NCBI GenBank assembly: GCA_014529385.2 | Contig: CM043963.1 | Location: forward strand, 71,938,412-72,002,411 | Direction: 5' to 3' | DNA from: Adiantum capillus-veneris | Taxonomy: Eukaryota; Streptophyta; Polypodiopsida; Polypodiales; Pteridaceae | Length of the DNA: 64,000 nt | Part shown: positions 47,628-60,789 of the stretch, piece by piece | How the letters are laid out: the number at the start of each line of letters is the position of its first letter | Position numbering within the stretch: position 1 is the stretch's first letter | Translations under genes and position numbers: made by a program | Notes under the pieces: model-generated | Database searches by the model: none | What the model saw: only the letters and a program-made list of their open reading frames with translations | What the model was told of the DNA's origin: nothing

Positions 47628-48987
47628 TTTTGAGAAATTTAATGCTCGTTGCTTTTCTTAAGCCATACCACCTTTTTTGTGAAGACCCATGAGGTGGGAA
47701 CCCCCTAAATTTAGGAGGATCAAGCCCTAAAAGAGGGTGCTCTCAAAAGGTGACTACTATTGAAACTCAAAAGAAGCATCAAGGCGGAGTTCATAACTTA
47801 TAAGCAAATCAAGTCCATCGACTAGATTGTAACCTACTAGCCGCTCACTTAGTCGACGTTCAATAACATTCCATTCGCCAGCCGATTGCATCTGTGCGCT
47901 TGACTATTGTCTGGTGGTTTCTACTCTTGCACATCCAACTACTTGGGTCTGCCCTCCTTTACCTATTTTTGGCCGATCGACGGACTCCCCTACACGATAA
48001 ACAGCATAATAATTTCATTTCCGTTCCGCCTTGTAGGACCCCCCTTCCTATGGCCCAACATGACTCAAAAGGCATCAAGGCCCTTGCCCCCTTTCCTTGG
48101 CAAGAGCTGTGTCCCACATGCATTGAACTCCATCTACCGATTTGAAGCCAATAGCCTTGCAAGGGGCCATTCTCATGAGCAAGAGCTTCAAGCCCAAGGT
48201 CTAGAATGCCGAAGGGCATGCTCCCACAACTAGTGAGCGAGTAGCACAAAATTGACAAAATCCAAGGGCTCCTTCCTATTGGTTATGAGCCTTGAATTCT
48301 TACTTCCATTCTTTGAGATGTATGTCAACACTTATGTCATGACAAAAATATAAGCAATATTTGTGCACAAAAGCACACATGGTTTACACATTGCATACAC
48401 ATTGAGTGTACTCTAAGATCGCACATCATCAACATGAGCACACACATGATGATCACACACACAAGAAGCATAAACATTGAAATTTATGTGTACTTTACAC
48501 TATTAGCCATGAAGAGTGCATCCTCTACAAAATGGAGCAAAACACCAAATGAAAATCAAGCAAATGAAGATGAAGAAAACAACACGACAAATGGTGCCAA
48601 TGATGGATGAAGATGAAGATGATGACAACAAAAATGACATTAAAATACATAGAATTTTTAAGAGGAACCACATGATGATCTCTTCACACAAAATGAACGA
48701 ATGAATGAACATTTGTGTACTACTAGTGAACCTACTAAGCCCCACTTGTGAACCATAGCAAGGATCTAGTAGAGAACTGCTATGATGTATCATGGGACAT
48801 TGAACAGTGGTTGTTGAATCCACTAAGATTCACCATGATGTATCCATTGTGGAGAACTGTGATGTGTTGAATCTAGTGATAATTGCCATGATGTATTAGG
48901 TAGGTGAATCATGTTAACCTAGGAGTACGCCATGACATGAACACATGAAATCTTTGTAAAACCCTAAGTCTGGTTTAAGGGGGCAAT

Positions 48988-49309
48988 TGTAAGGGTAAGC
49001 TCAACTTGAGGCACCATATGGGAAAGCCCTCTAGCTACCTAGGAAAAGATAAATGATGGCATGGTCTAGTAGCAAGAGGATGCAACCTATCTAGCTAGTG
49101 ATTGTAAAGCACTAAGACTACTTAAGAGGCTATTCTGTAATGAATCATTTGCATTTTGAGCATTATTATTGTGTCTATGCTCTCTCTTTATGATCTTTCT
49201 CTTGGCATAGCCTAGCCCTAATTTTCATATCTCTAACCCTAATCCTAACACCATGGCTAACTCCATAGCCTAATGCTAAACCATTGGTGATTAGGGAGCT
49301 AACCCAACA
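48988..49309 (+). repeat. Right LTR of the 2.56-kb element
   Basis: Begins TG and ends CA, preceded by the purine tract at 48976-48984 and followed by the target-site duplication AAATA (49310-49314). Confidence 0.8.
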
Positions 49310-49314
49310 AAATA

Positions 49315-50400
49315 TCTTCAACCCTACATTTCTCTTGGCTTTTTTTGTATGATTTCACATTGTCTTGGACACTTTGTAGGCCTATTTCAATATTGAATTG
49401 TGAATACTCATCTAACAATCTTAGTATGAGTATGGTTCCTATTGAAGGGCAATTAAACATAAACATGCGCAGACACACATGCACACACACACACACACAC
49501 ACACATTCATTGCATGCCAATCCCTTGCTGTTTCTTGGAAAATTTGGACAGGGTACTTTGTTATTCTCTTTCCACCTCTCAAAGACTTACAGGATGTTGG
49601 CAATCATTCCAACATGATGATGTTGTAAATTCAATTGTTAGCACATGCCTTTGTTCTAGCTCAACCAAGTGTAGCTCATGAAAAAAAAAGTGTAATCAAT
49701 GAGTATGAAGCAAATAGAAAGCATGCATATAATGAGAGAGAGTCAAAGAAAGGGAAGCTTTCAAGCTAGAATCAAACATGTTAGGTTTTGAATTTAATCA
49801 CTGCAAAATTACTACACAAGTGATCAAATGTTTGACACACTGCAAAAAGGGTCTTGACAATGAGGCAAAGGAGGAAATCATCAGTAAAATTCTGAAGCAT
49901 CGAACATTGAGATACCTGAAGATTTAATCTACAAGAGCTGAGGTATGAGCAAAAGGTTTTGATAAGTGGAATGCACAACACTCTCAAGGCAACAAAGATC
50001 CAATGAAGAGACCAAAAATCTTGAAACAGTTGTTTATTAAATAGGCAAGTATCATGATGGTTGTGAGTTCCACAAGCATAAAACCAAATATAGCAACTAC
50101 ATGAAGGCTTCTTGGTATCCATCAAAGATACTTCTATGCACCTGGATCTTGATTGAAACATAATCATACACAACTACCATTGCGTTTGCGTGAGCAATCA
50201 TCATACACAAATAGTGTAATTAGAAAGTAAGTGAAGACCATAGTGGTGTCCTTTTGGACTCAAAGTACACATAGATTGCCCATCAAAAAGGATTTCTATA
50301 GAAAGCGTATTGTATGCAAAGTGTTTGAGAAACAACTAGTGAATCTTCTTGAGAAACCTTAGGTTATTTTTGACTTCTTGAGAAACAAAAGAATATTATT
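49315..50400. other. Stretch without recognisable genes
   Basis: A short (CA)n tract lies at 49491-49505. A 130-residue frame on the minus strand (49781-50173) shows no family features and is not supported. Confidence 0.4.
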
Positions 50401-51648
50401 TTCATTGTTATGGCACCACTTTGATTGTCCTTCAATTACTCTAGTAGCTAAATAATAGTTTGTTGATTGCTGCACATTACTTCAGACTTGATAACTACTA
50501 CTGTCAGATAGGTAGCTAACTCTACATGCTCTCTCTCTTAGGGATTGGTACCAACACTAGCAGTTGCCATTGTGATCCTTATGATTACCATTGGTAGCTT
50601 TCATGCTATCCTTGGTAAGGTAGCTACTAGTCTGATAGTGGTTTCTACCAATCTTCCATGGTGTTCCCGGTAGAGTGGTAGGTACTAGTATCAACTTGCT
50701 AGTTACCAATCCCATAGTGCTAGCTCCCATGGTAGTCTTGTGTTGACAGCAAAACACGCGAAAGCCCATTTTTTGTATCATTTAATTTTCCAAGCTCAAT
50801 GTAATTATTTTTTGGTACATAATCAAGTTTCCAGATTGTAACCTAGTAGATATGCGGAGCAACTGAACCCATAGTACATAGTAGGAGGTAATTCTCATAA
50901 GTTAGAGCCTCCAAGGCTGAGGTATAAAAGCCAATTTTTGTAACCCTAAGAAGAATGTTTGAATTAATCATCTTTTGAACTCAACTAAGCGTGCCCTGAT
51001 TGTGTGTTTTGTGTAAGAGAGTGAATGAGGTCTTCTTCTACTCTCTACACACACTACAAAAGCTACATTGCAAAGGTGACTACACCATGGTGTTAGCAAC
51101 AACAATATCTATGCTTCAATGCCAAGCTTGCACGATTTTGGTCTCTTCACAAAGAGATATCCCACGAGATTCAAAGTGATTTTTCTCTCTAACCGTGTAT
51201 CCGTTTTGTGATTGCTCTATGTCATTGCATTTTAACTACACATTAGGCCTAAACACGTTAAGGATCAGTGACCTGTAATTTTTGGTCTGTCTTCATACAC
51301 GTTTTCTGCACCAAGTGTTTGCAGGTAGTAATTTGGGTTATAGACTTTAGGGTAGTGTCCTCTAGGTGTGTAGAGGGTACTCCTTGAGGTTTGTGATGAT
51401 TCAACAATGTTAGGTCATGTTTTGGAGAGCGTAGCCATTATAGGTAAGGTAACAAGTGTGTATACAAAGTGTGTTGTGAGTTGATTGCCTCTGCTAGTGA
51501 TTGTTTCTAGAAGTTTGAGTAGATGATTGACACCCATCTATTTTCTTCCATACGCCTATAGGTAAAGCTTCATCCTTGGTTGACATCTTGTTTGTTGGCC
51601 TTGTTCTCACCTTGTTAGAAAATGCGAGTAGTGTATCTGTCCGTCAAC
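50401..51648 (+). mobile_element. Probable 5' LTR of a Gypsy-type element
   Basis: A TATA box (TATAAAAG, 50923-50930) lies in an LTR-like promoter. The region ends at 'ctgtccgtcaaca', directly followed at 51649 by TTGGCGCCACTTCCAGGGAC, the typical start of the leader of plant Gypsy elements. The left end is not defined. Gag and protease remnants follow at 54.6-58.1 kb on the same strand. Confidence 0.55.
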
Positions 51649-52159
51649 ATTGGCGCCACTTCCAGGGACGAGAGCCCTAGATAGATGACCTTAGACTAGT
51701 CCTATGAGGTGGAAGTTTCTTTGGCTTGCGAGAGTCTTGTTATTTTACTTTAGGTAGGATTCGAGAGGTTTTAGGGAGCTTTGTGTCTTGCCTGGGTCTT
51801 TTGCAGTAGACAGTTTTAGTTAGTTTAGTATGGTTGTTGGTATTTGAGTCGTTGTGGTGGTGTAAAATTGTTTACTAGTCTGCGTGTGGAAGTGAGCTGT
51901 TTTTCTATCCACAATTGCAAGACCCCACAATGATGAGTAGGAGTAGTTGTAGATAGGACATGTGATTGTGATCTAGAGCTATTCATCATTAAGCTATTTT
52001 CTTATATGCTTGTTTGCATTTTTTATCTCAGAAAATGTTATTTTTAGGGATAACATGCAATAAACAAGTTTCAATAGACAGGTGTGCATGGGTGAGTGAT
52101 GTTGGGCATACAAGAACACATATATAAGAGATCTGGATGAGAAAACTGTAAATTTTTAT

Positions 52160-53310
52160 CAGCAAACATCATACGCGTATGATATCTTAGGGCCTAATAG
52201 GAGACCAAATTTCCCAAAACATACTGCACCAGAGTGTTCTAAAGGGGTGTTTTACCCTTAGTACACCTTGAGACTAAAGTTTTGACCAACATTTGGTCCC
52301 CAAAAGACAAAAGTTGTGTGTGAAAATGGAAAAAATAGGAGACTCGTGGTTATGTGCATATTTTTAAATGGAAATTGGTAAAGGTTCTTAGGATACTTGT
52401 GCATGAGTTTTGGACAAAAACTCCACAGTAGACATCATATGCGTAGGATATCTCAAGGGTAGATCTGATAGCCAAACTAGACTTTTGACTTGATACCCAT
52501 AGTCTGCATATTGTATAGAGCACAGACACCAAGTTTCATCTCATTTGGGCAAATAGACTGATTATTGAGATATTTTTACTCTTTCCAAGAAGTTCCTTCG
52601 TAAAAATTGGTGATAAGATGTGATTTTAATAATTAAATTGTGATGTGAGCACTTATGCATAAATGTAAACATCAAGGGGCACCTACGAAAGAAACAAAAA
52701 TTTCATTCTGGCCAATTAGACATCATACACGTTTGATGTCTGAGAGGCTTGATTTTGGGTTAAAGGGAACATTTTTGTGAGCCATTGTGATTAGAAGCAT
52801 AAGGAGCAAATAGGCCAAGTCCCAATGAATTTGAATTAATTTAAGGCTTGTAGAGACCAAGAGACGAATTTGAGCAAGGTGAATTCTTGATTTGACCATA
52901 TCTAGCACCAAAGGTGTTGAAAGTGCATTTTGCAAGTTACAGTGATTTGCTCATGTGGTAGAGAACCTATGGAGTGAAATTCACTTTATTTGACTAGATA
53001 GACATCATACTCATATGATGTCTCAAGGGCACATTTAGTGACCAGAATTGACAGCAAAGCTTATCAGGGTATCAAACACCCCAAAGCAATCTTAAGGACC
53101 AAAGTTCCCCAATTTGGACCATGTTTGGCTTAGTTAACCTCTTGGAGAAGCTGTCAGTAACCAAGGCCTACATAGGAGAGATTGACCTACCTACATGGGT
53201 TAGAACTTCAAAGTAATCCTAGACTTGGACTTAGAACATCAAGGAGAGTGCATGATTCAAGGATGAGTCAATTCTAAGAAACTAGACATCATATGTGTAT
53301 GATGTCTATA
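52160..53310. repeat. Array of about 280-bp repeats with a CATACGCGTATG palindrome (copy 2)
   Basis: Palindrome landmarks at 52166, 52432, 52720, 53002 and 53286 (spacings 266, 288, 282, 284). The units align in order with those at 34.26-36.08 kb. Here the array lies between the Gypsy leader start (51649) and gag, so it is part of the long untranslated leader of that element family. Confidence 0.85.
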
Positions 53311-53897
53311 TGATAGTTTTAGTGCTCAGATTTAGACTTTGATGCTCCAAAAGTCTTCCATGTGATCCTAGCATTTGTTTTGTCTTATCACATCAGGTCT
53401 TGGAACTCATATAAGGGTCTTGGCTTTATATACACTAGTAAGTGAGAATTACCGATTTCACAAAGAATTGCAGAGTCAAAGTTTTGTACAGATAGCCACA
53501 ACCAAGGACCTTGCAAGTTGGTGATTAGTTGGAACTGCAAAGTACTCTACCAATTTTAAAGGTGGCTTGGAATCAAACCAAGATGAAGGAACAACTGCAA
53601 GAAGACTTCTAAGGTAAGAAGTTTGGGTTGATAGTTGTTTGTGTGGAGGATTTGATGAATTTGAGATTTGAAAGGTGTATTCAAAGAGAACGGAGAGTAG
53701 CAGGAGATCAATGAAGCTTAGTGTGGGCAAAAGAGAGTGTAAATGAAGCAAGGATAGATCCACTAGCACCAATCATAGAAGAGGGCAGTGACACTGACAG
53801 CTCTTTTGAAGGATCGTATCAGTGGATGGTTACCCAACAACTTGGAGGTTTCTAGCACAAGGGACCATGGGATAGCACCTCTCAAAAACCCTTAAAC

Positions 53898-54107
53898 ATG
53901 CCAAAATACACTACAATTTTTCTTAAGGGAATCAATGACCATGGGAACTTGATGTATATTTATGTTCGAGGACGTCAATGCATTTATATTGAAGAATGGC
54001 TAGCAAGAGGATTAGCGATAATCATGGTAACTGACGATGGTGATAGGCTTCACGATGTGGAGGGAAACCACTATCTCATTGTCAAAGACCCAGAACATTA
54101 CAATTGA
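53898..54107 (+). CDS. Unrecognised short open frame in the Gypsy internal region
   Basis: It encodes 69 residues containing GINDHGNLMYIYVRGRQCIY and NHYLIVKDPEHYN. The frame continues upstream from about 53800 with stops, and downstream pieces (KLTLFGACYIYDKRVERMV) follow in another frame. The residue pattern looks like protein rather than chance, but I do not recognise the family. It sits between the leader repeats and gag and may be an extra reading frame of this element family or a captured host fragment. Confidence 0.3.
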   Translation: MPKYTTIFLKGINDHGNLMYIYVRGRQCIYIEEWLARGLAIIMVTDDGDRLHDVEGNHYLIVKDPEHYN

Positions 54108-54639
54108 TGTGGAGATAACGTAGCAAAAGGGAAGATAGTTATAGAGACTCAAGAAATACCTCCTAAACTCACTCTTTTTGGAGCCTGCTACATTTATGAC
54201 AAGAGAGTGGAGAGAATGGTGATGATTCAGTAAAATATTGAGATTTACAAGCATGAGGAAGGAAGAGTTTCCTCTTACTACCGGTGCATGGAACCCCATG
54301 TGAATGATTTAAGCATGAACAAGTCTTGTACTTGTTTTCATATGAGTCGATAACAAGAAACCACATTATTTTTGTCGATAAGTAGGAACAAGAATATGAG
54401 CCAATTCATCCAGACGATGTAGGGAGAGTGATAACTCTAGAGTTGCTAGCACAAGCTTTGGTAGGGAAGCAAAAGCCCATAGAAACCGCAAGCAAGTCTA
54501 TGAATCCCTTCTCAGATAATTATGACACCACAACACAATCAAATAAACAACCATTGGCTACCCTCAGAACTCACAAGCATGGCCACTATCATTTCCAGCA
54601 TGGCTCGTAACAGTTTGCAACACCAGACATGAACAAAAA

Positions 54640-56280
54640 AGGGGGTGGATACCAGGCGGTGTTAGGGATAGAAGCACCACCAAAACTACCACTCCATTAG
54701 TAATACCAGGATGACAATAGAACAAGAATGATAAATCCAATTAGGACTGCATCACAACATCAAGGACAAGAATAAACACTTACTAGACCAGTCAAAAAAT
54801 ATGGATTAGGAGCACCCCTAGGGGAAGAACATGTACCATATCCTAGGCCAAAAAGGGTTCATAGTGGAGGAATAGAGGATCCTATGTTTAGAATGGCACA
54901 TCACTAGAGGATTAGACCTTCTCAAGTCCAAAAATGGGTTGACAAGAAATATTCTGCAAATAGTGATCCAAGGGATCACGCGACAGCATTTGTGCATGTC
55001 ATTAAGGATGCAAATGTACTAGGCTTTCCCACACTATTTGCAGGGTTTGGATTAACTCTAGAGGAGGATGCCACCGCCTGGTTCAAACTTTATTGAATGT
55101 AGAGATTTTGAATCAATTTTTATCAAGGAATTCTCTCAAAGAGGGATATCTCATAATGCAGTTTCACAAATCCATCAGTTCATGCAAAAAGAGGGAGAAT
55201 CCGTTAGAAAAGCGGCCTTAAGGCTGAGATGCTATGTAAAATTTTGTTGTGTGGAAGAGTTACCAGCTTAGTCTCAACTCATGCTTATATTTATCTAAAG
55301 ACTGGGAAATATGGATCTTCAGAAGGATTTGCATATGAAGAAGAGCTCAACTTTAAACGAGCTGACTAAGGAAGCTCTATACCTAGTAGATAATTGTGTT
55401 GTCTACAAGGAAGGAGACTACAAAGACTTGGATGATGACTCATCATCACAACAAAGTGGATCTAACTAAGTCTACAAAATTGGCACAAAAGAGCGAGGTT
55501 ATGATAAATCAAGAGAAATTTGTTGAGGTAATGCTCAAAAGGATAAGCCTTTTTGCTAAGCCTCAAGCTAAGCAACCCAAGTGTTGTGCCATTGAGAAAA
55601 AATGGACAAATCATGATACAAAAGAGTATTACTTTAACAAGGTGTATGTGAGAGAGAAACAATATGCCCCACCAACCCAAGTAGCACCTCCTCCACTACC
55701 ACCAACACCTAGGTATATAGTAGGGAATTTGCGAGGACCAAGAGGGGTTGAACGGTCGCAACCTGTTTTGGGGCAACAGTCACCTTTGCCACAATTCAGA
55801 CCTATGTGCATTAGGTATGCATCCACTATAGAGGACTCAGAGGAACAATCCTTAGTGCTTGTGCCTATGTATTACAAAGAGCGAAGTGAATAAGAGGCTA
55901 GTTCAACATACTATCCACTCAAAGAGCCAAAAGCACCAGAACTTTGGAGCATGATTGGAAATATTGGACCATTGACAACATCTCAAGCTATAGGAGAAGG
56001 TAGATATACAATTTGGATGAACGCACATTGATGTTTATAGCCAATGGTGGGTTAATAGGAAAAAGACCTACCTATTAATAGAGAGTATCTCTAGGAGCGC
56101 CACACCAACCTTTAGGACCATGCTACAAGGGTGGTGGTGACCACCTTATGAGAGACTATCCTCATACAGAGATCATTAGAGTGAATGTGTACTATCCAGA
56201 TTACAGGATTACTCATTTGATTAGTGATTGTCCAATTGAGGGGGTTCATCGTTTAGTATCCTCATATATAACGTGCGTTG
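54640..56280 (+). pseudogene. Gypsy gag remnant
   Basis: Pieces in order: RPKRVHSGGIEDPMFRMAHH, QVQKWVDKKYSANSDPRDHA, VLGFPTLFAGFGLTLEEDA, TAWFKLY (the gag 'A..WF..L' motif), FESIFIKEFSQRGISHNAV, QIHQFMQKEGESVRKAALR, then a Lys/Gln-rich and Pro-rich part (55396-55893, with APPPLPPTPRYIVG). A worn CCHC knuckle (CYKGGGDHLMRDYP, with two Cys replaced) lies near 56127. Stops and frameshifts break it into at least four frames. Confidence 0.7.
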
Positions 56281-57749
56281 GTGGGGTATTTTAAAAACTC
56301 CTCTTTTAACTTGTCTGAATGAATAAAATGACCCCTTATTTTAGGAAATTTTTCCAAATTTGATTATAAAAACCCCTTATTTTAATGTATATTTGTTAAA
56401 TTGCCTAAAATTTTGTATTTTAAAAACCCCTCTTATTGAATACTACATTAACGTGATTACATAGTGCACCCCCCGAGCTGTCCAAAAAACCCAAATAAAA
56501 TAGTCAAAACGACATTAAAAATATTGGGGACGATCCCGTCAAGTAGTTGTTCAGAAAATGAAACGGTGAAACCTATACAAGTTTCCAGAAGTGTGCAAGC
56601 TCAAAAAGCAAGGGAAGAACCGATAATTGAGGAAGCCAAAATAGATGTTATGAACAAAAAATTCAACAAAACACCTGGAAGGCTAGGAAGGCATGCATGA
56701 AATCTAGGAAGGAACGCGAACAGACAACCCTAGCAAAAGAGTAAAAACAAACCAGAGATAGGTTAGAGAGATTAGAGAATCAAACTAACCTTGAGTTGGA
56801 AACCCCAAAGATCAGAGAACCTAATGAGAGAAAGAGATCAAAGAGTGCAAATTCTGGAGGATCTGTGTTACTTGAAAAGGTGAATGAACCTTTAAACACA
56901 CTTATGAAACCCTACAAAGTGCGACTTCAAACTAACCTAAACCAGGGAAAACAAAAGGATGATGTATCCTTATGTAGAGTTAGAAAAGCAAAGGTTGGAT
57001 ATGTGTCAAAAAATGATTCAAATTGCCCAAGCTTTGCTAGAGCCACAAAAAAGCAAGCAAAAGAGTCGTATAGAAGTTCCAGGTCCAAAGAGTTGGATAG
57101 AAGTTCCAGGTCCAACACCGATAATCCCACCGAGGCATGTAACTGAAGAGACCATTGAGAATTCCACAGGTAAAATAGAAAGACAAGGGTAGTGATGCAT
57201 ACCACAGATTAAGCATTTGAGGGTTTCCACCCTATGATACTGGAGGCCTACATAGTTGATGATGGCTTAGACAAGCTTTGGAGACAAATACGAGAATAAA
57301 ACAATGCAAAAGATTTGAGTCAAAAAGTCAATGAAACTAGTAAGGGGAGGGATGTCTTTCTTCCACCTATTGAAGAGTTCGAGGTAGGATCTCAAGAAGA
57401 TATGGACATTCGCTCATATTGGGGAGATAGGGAATCAACACGATCTTTAAAGAGTCAACCTCAATCTTTGAAAAACCTTATACTCAAAGACTCTCGTCAA
57501 GAAAGGCTATGGATCCTAAAGGATTGATAGACATACAGTCTATGCCTATGACCGTTTCATATTATGCTAGCAGAGCTTCTCCAAATAAGACCAAACATGT
57601 AGGCGACTATTGAGAAATTCTTGGAGAAGTTTGGGGTAAAATATCCAACATACAGATTCAAGAAGGGATCCACGAACTAGAAAAACCTCAATTGAACAGA
57701 ATACTTATACCATTAAACAAGGTTGGAGAGTATTGCGAGGGCGAAGATG

Positions 57750-58066
57750 GAAATACTACACTTTCAGTAGAGTTCCAAGGTGTAATAACCATGGAAATTC
57801 TTGAGAGTGGAGCTGGTGTTGCTATCGCCACCAAGGAAATTTGAAAAAAATGGTCAAAACCACCCTTGAGGGCTACTAGAATACAATTTCAACGAGCAGA
57901 TAGATACATGGAGAACCCCCTAGGAGTTCTAGAGAAGGTGATTGTTACTTCTTGTGGCATTAACTATGAGCATACCTTTGCTATTGTGGACGTTGACAAG
58001 AAGAACAATTATGACATCATACTTGGACGGCCATTCATGCGACAATTGAAGATGGTTCAAGACTGA
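57750..58066 (+). pseudogene. Gypsy aspartic protease remnant
   Basis: ILESGAGVAIATKEI, then a TGA, KKW, and then a frame to 58066: FQRADRYMENPLGVLEKVIV, TFAIVDVDKKNNYDIILGRP and FMRQLKMVQD. This is the retropepsin fold of plant Gypsy elements. The active-site Asp of D-S-G is Glu here, and a nonsense codon follows soon after, so it is inactive. Confidence 0.7.
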
Positions 58067-58346
58067 GGATATGATCATTATATACCTCCGACACATGGAA
58101 TCCACGACGTGCATAAACCTTAAAGACCATAGTTACAAATACGTGAATCAAACCCCACTTGAGGAGTTTGATTCAGCTACAATAGCAGGATTGGAGCTTC
58201 TAGCTTGGTTAGGCAAGCTCAAAGAGACATGGATGTGTGGTGTTTCACACTATGGAAGTTTGGACTGAGAAGAGTATATTCTCGAAAGGATGCTTGAAGA
58301 TAAGGAATAAGTTCCTAAACTTTTTTCCCAAAGAAGCACTAGAGCA

Positions 58347-58625
58347 TTGGAATGGACTCATATTCTAGCAACCCTAGATGTGTGTGCTATTTTGGACGGC
58401 CCCACAATAAAATTTTGTGACAAGGACGGTTATGAAATGGTTCCATACTATATGATCAATATAGTAATTGTGAATGATGAGGAATTAGTCCTAGAAAAAT
58501 CCGGAGATGATCAATTCGTAAGCGTGGAAGAAGAGGAGACATATTATGACTCCCAGAGCATTTTGAACGAGAGGATGACACAGACAATGAATGCTCTGAC
58601 AACTAGAGTGAACGGGAGGAAATGA
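58347..58625 (+). pseudogene. Gypsy spacer region between protease and reverse transcriptase
   Basis: A 92-residue frame (LATLDVCAILDGPTIKFCDK, acidic end VSVEEEETYYDS) follows the protease remnant in the same orientation. No RT follows: the element is cut off before 59.04 kb, where gene A2 starts. Assignment rests on position. Confidence 0.35.
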
Positions 58626-59036
58626 TAGCAGATATCAGGTTTTATGATCTTTAGAATAAAAAACCTAGACGTCAAGAATTCTACAAGAAAAAGAGAGTTG
58701 AAACAAACCAAGAGAGAACCCTATGCTTAGGTTAAGGGAAACAGCATAGTTTATGCTTGTAAAAGTTGAAGATTGTGTCAGCGATAAGATATTTGGGAGG
58801 TTCTCTAGAACTCAAGATCCAAAAATAAAAGAAAGCATAAGAGACATGTGAAAAAAAAACTAGAAAGTTGGAATCTAAAACAAACCCCAAACAAACAAAG
58901 GAACCAGGATTAAACAAGTTTGGAGAAACTAAATGGACCAAAGTGGAGAGAAAGAAGAAGTAAGGAGAGCTTAAGAAGACTCTCAGGGAAGTATGGACAA
59001 TTGATGTAGAAAGTTTGGAGGGAGAAGACAATAAAA

Positions 59037-60389
59037 ATGAGGACAAAAAGAGTCAGTCATCCCACTACAGAAAGTTCACTATCCAACAGTACCATAAGCT
59101 CTATCACTATCTCAAACTCCATCAATATAGATAGTCAATGGCAACAACAGACAATATACAAATTTTCTTGGGTTCTTATGCAACCAAGAAGGAGTAAAAG
59201 ATCCTCAACAAAAAATCTATTTCGTTCAGCATGGAAAGCACAAGTGCTAGATTTCAAAGTGGAGGTGGGCAAGAAAACTGCTAAGGAAGTTTTGGTACAA
59301 CATGTCTATAGTCACTCCGATGTGATTGCTAATGGTGAAGATGTCTCATTGGATTATAATCTCAATGCAACTATGAGTGTGTTCATAGCCTTCCATCTCT
59401 ATTCTTACTCAGACCTTACTGTTCTCTTTAATTTTTGTTTCTTTTGAAGAGGTAGAACAATATTAACAGAGCAAGATCTATTTCTCATAAATTCTTCATT
59501 CGTTTCAGTAGTTAGACTAGGTGTCTTACATTTTTTTGTTGCAATTGCAAATGTCTATCCTTTATCATACAAGGAATGGGAGCCCCTTGAGTGTACTATA
59601 GGTCTCATCTCTGTAACCCACACTGACACTGGTGTTTTACAGTATGATGGAAGAACTAGCAAGAGACTTGCAGATGAAGGAATTTTCTTCTATGAGCATT
59701 TCTACCATCTCAACCAAAAAAATCAAAAAGGTAATCTGGTTAAACTCCCTCTCCCTACCAATTGGAGTTGTATTGACTGGCTAGCCTTGAACACCACCGT
59801 GTGTGAGGCTCTTAGAAGCAAGCTATGTAGGGATGTGTAGAGGTCCCTACAAAATTCACTGCCCACTAAATTGGTAAAGATTGCTAATTTTTGTCCTATA
59901 AGTTTATTTGTGGAACTATTTCACACTTGTCACATACATGTTGCAAGGAAAATGCTGGTATGTAAATCTCTAGATGCTTGCTTTTGTGACAAGCTACTTG
60001 ATAGAGGTTGGTATGTTAAAGAGGTGGATGACATACATTGCGAGGTTGCACTGGACACTTTGGTGGCCAAGTACATGATCAACACACAATCCCTTCTCAT
60101 CTCCTTCTGGTACCAGATCTCTCAAATTGTTGCAGGCTACTCTAAGTTTATTCCTATTGATCAAGAGTCAGCAGGCCTAGAGAACAAGGGTGTCATAGAT
60201 GTGGAGGTATTCAACAAAGAGCGCAACCTTGTGACAATGGTCACAATAAGAGAGCAATGCAACCTTCTACAACTTTGGCACGACATCGTGGACAAGTCCG
60301 CGGAGAAAGAGCCCTCACTATTCTATTTCTTAATTGGTGGGTGCAAAGTAATGCAACGACGAAAAAAGAGATTGTATGTAGAGAACTAA
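59037..60389 (+). pseudogene. Gene A2: degenerate copy of gene A1
   Basis: Aligns with A1 along its length: SWVLMQPRRSKRSS, AWKAQVLDFKVEVGK, KLVKIANFCPISLFVELFH, CDKLLDRGWYVKE, LVAKYMINTQSLLISFWYQ. As aligned with A1, exon 1 ends at 59372 where the donor GT is AT, and exon 2 begins at 59551 where the acceptor AG is AA. A one-base difference near the end of exon 1 breaks the phase, and TAG at 59838-59840 stands where A1 has CAA. The C-terminus extends past the A1 stop (QRRKKRLYVEN), suggesting the older end of the protein. It converges with B2 on a microsatellite, as A1 does with B1. Confidence 0.8.
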
Positions 60390-60577
60390 CTGGCCGAGTC
60401 TAAATCGTGCCAGTGTAACTTGAATGAATCTATATTCATGACTTTAATTCCAACGTTTCTTGCAATTTGGTTATATGTTTATTTCAATTGCAAGATGAGG
60501 TATGTCTCACCACCTATGTCCCTTTGTTAGCTGTTAGTGTGATAATTGTATATTTTGAACAACATATACAGAGCTAT

Positions 60578-60683
<106 letters not shown>

Positions 60684-60789
60684 TTCCATGGCACCACATT
60701 GATAAGCACAAAGAATCATATTAATCTAGATAGCGAGCATTTCAGAGAGTATGTGTAAGTACAAATTTTGAAACAATCAATGGGCTGAA

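Larger units (their letters stand above)
46750..49309 (+). mobile_element. Short (2.56-kb) LTR retroelement without coding capacity
   Basis: Two direct repeats of about 320-355 bp bound the element: 46750-47104 and 48988-49309. The right one starts TGTAAGGG and ends CCCAACA; the left one has decayed ends (TATTAGGG, CCCAAAA). The left LTR is followed by TGGCAATAGAGTCGATGG, like the primer-binding site for initiator tRNA-Met. The right LTR is preceded by a purine tract, AAGGGGGCAAT. The 5-bp AAATA flanks both ends. The internal 1.9 kb has no gag or pol and contains a (GT)42 tract. It is a non-autonomous or internally deleted element; the primer site is compatible with Copia-type elements, but the superfamily is not proven. 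Confidence 0.8.

Noticed and set aside
47451-47633. Cys-Val repeat open frame
   Set aside because: Translation of a (GT)n microsatellite.
49781-50173. 130-residue minus-strand open frame
   Set aside because: No recognisable motif, no splice context and an odd Cys/Leu/Phe-rich composition; consistent with chance in AT-rich DNA.
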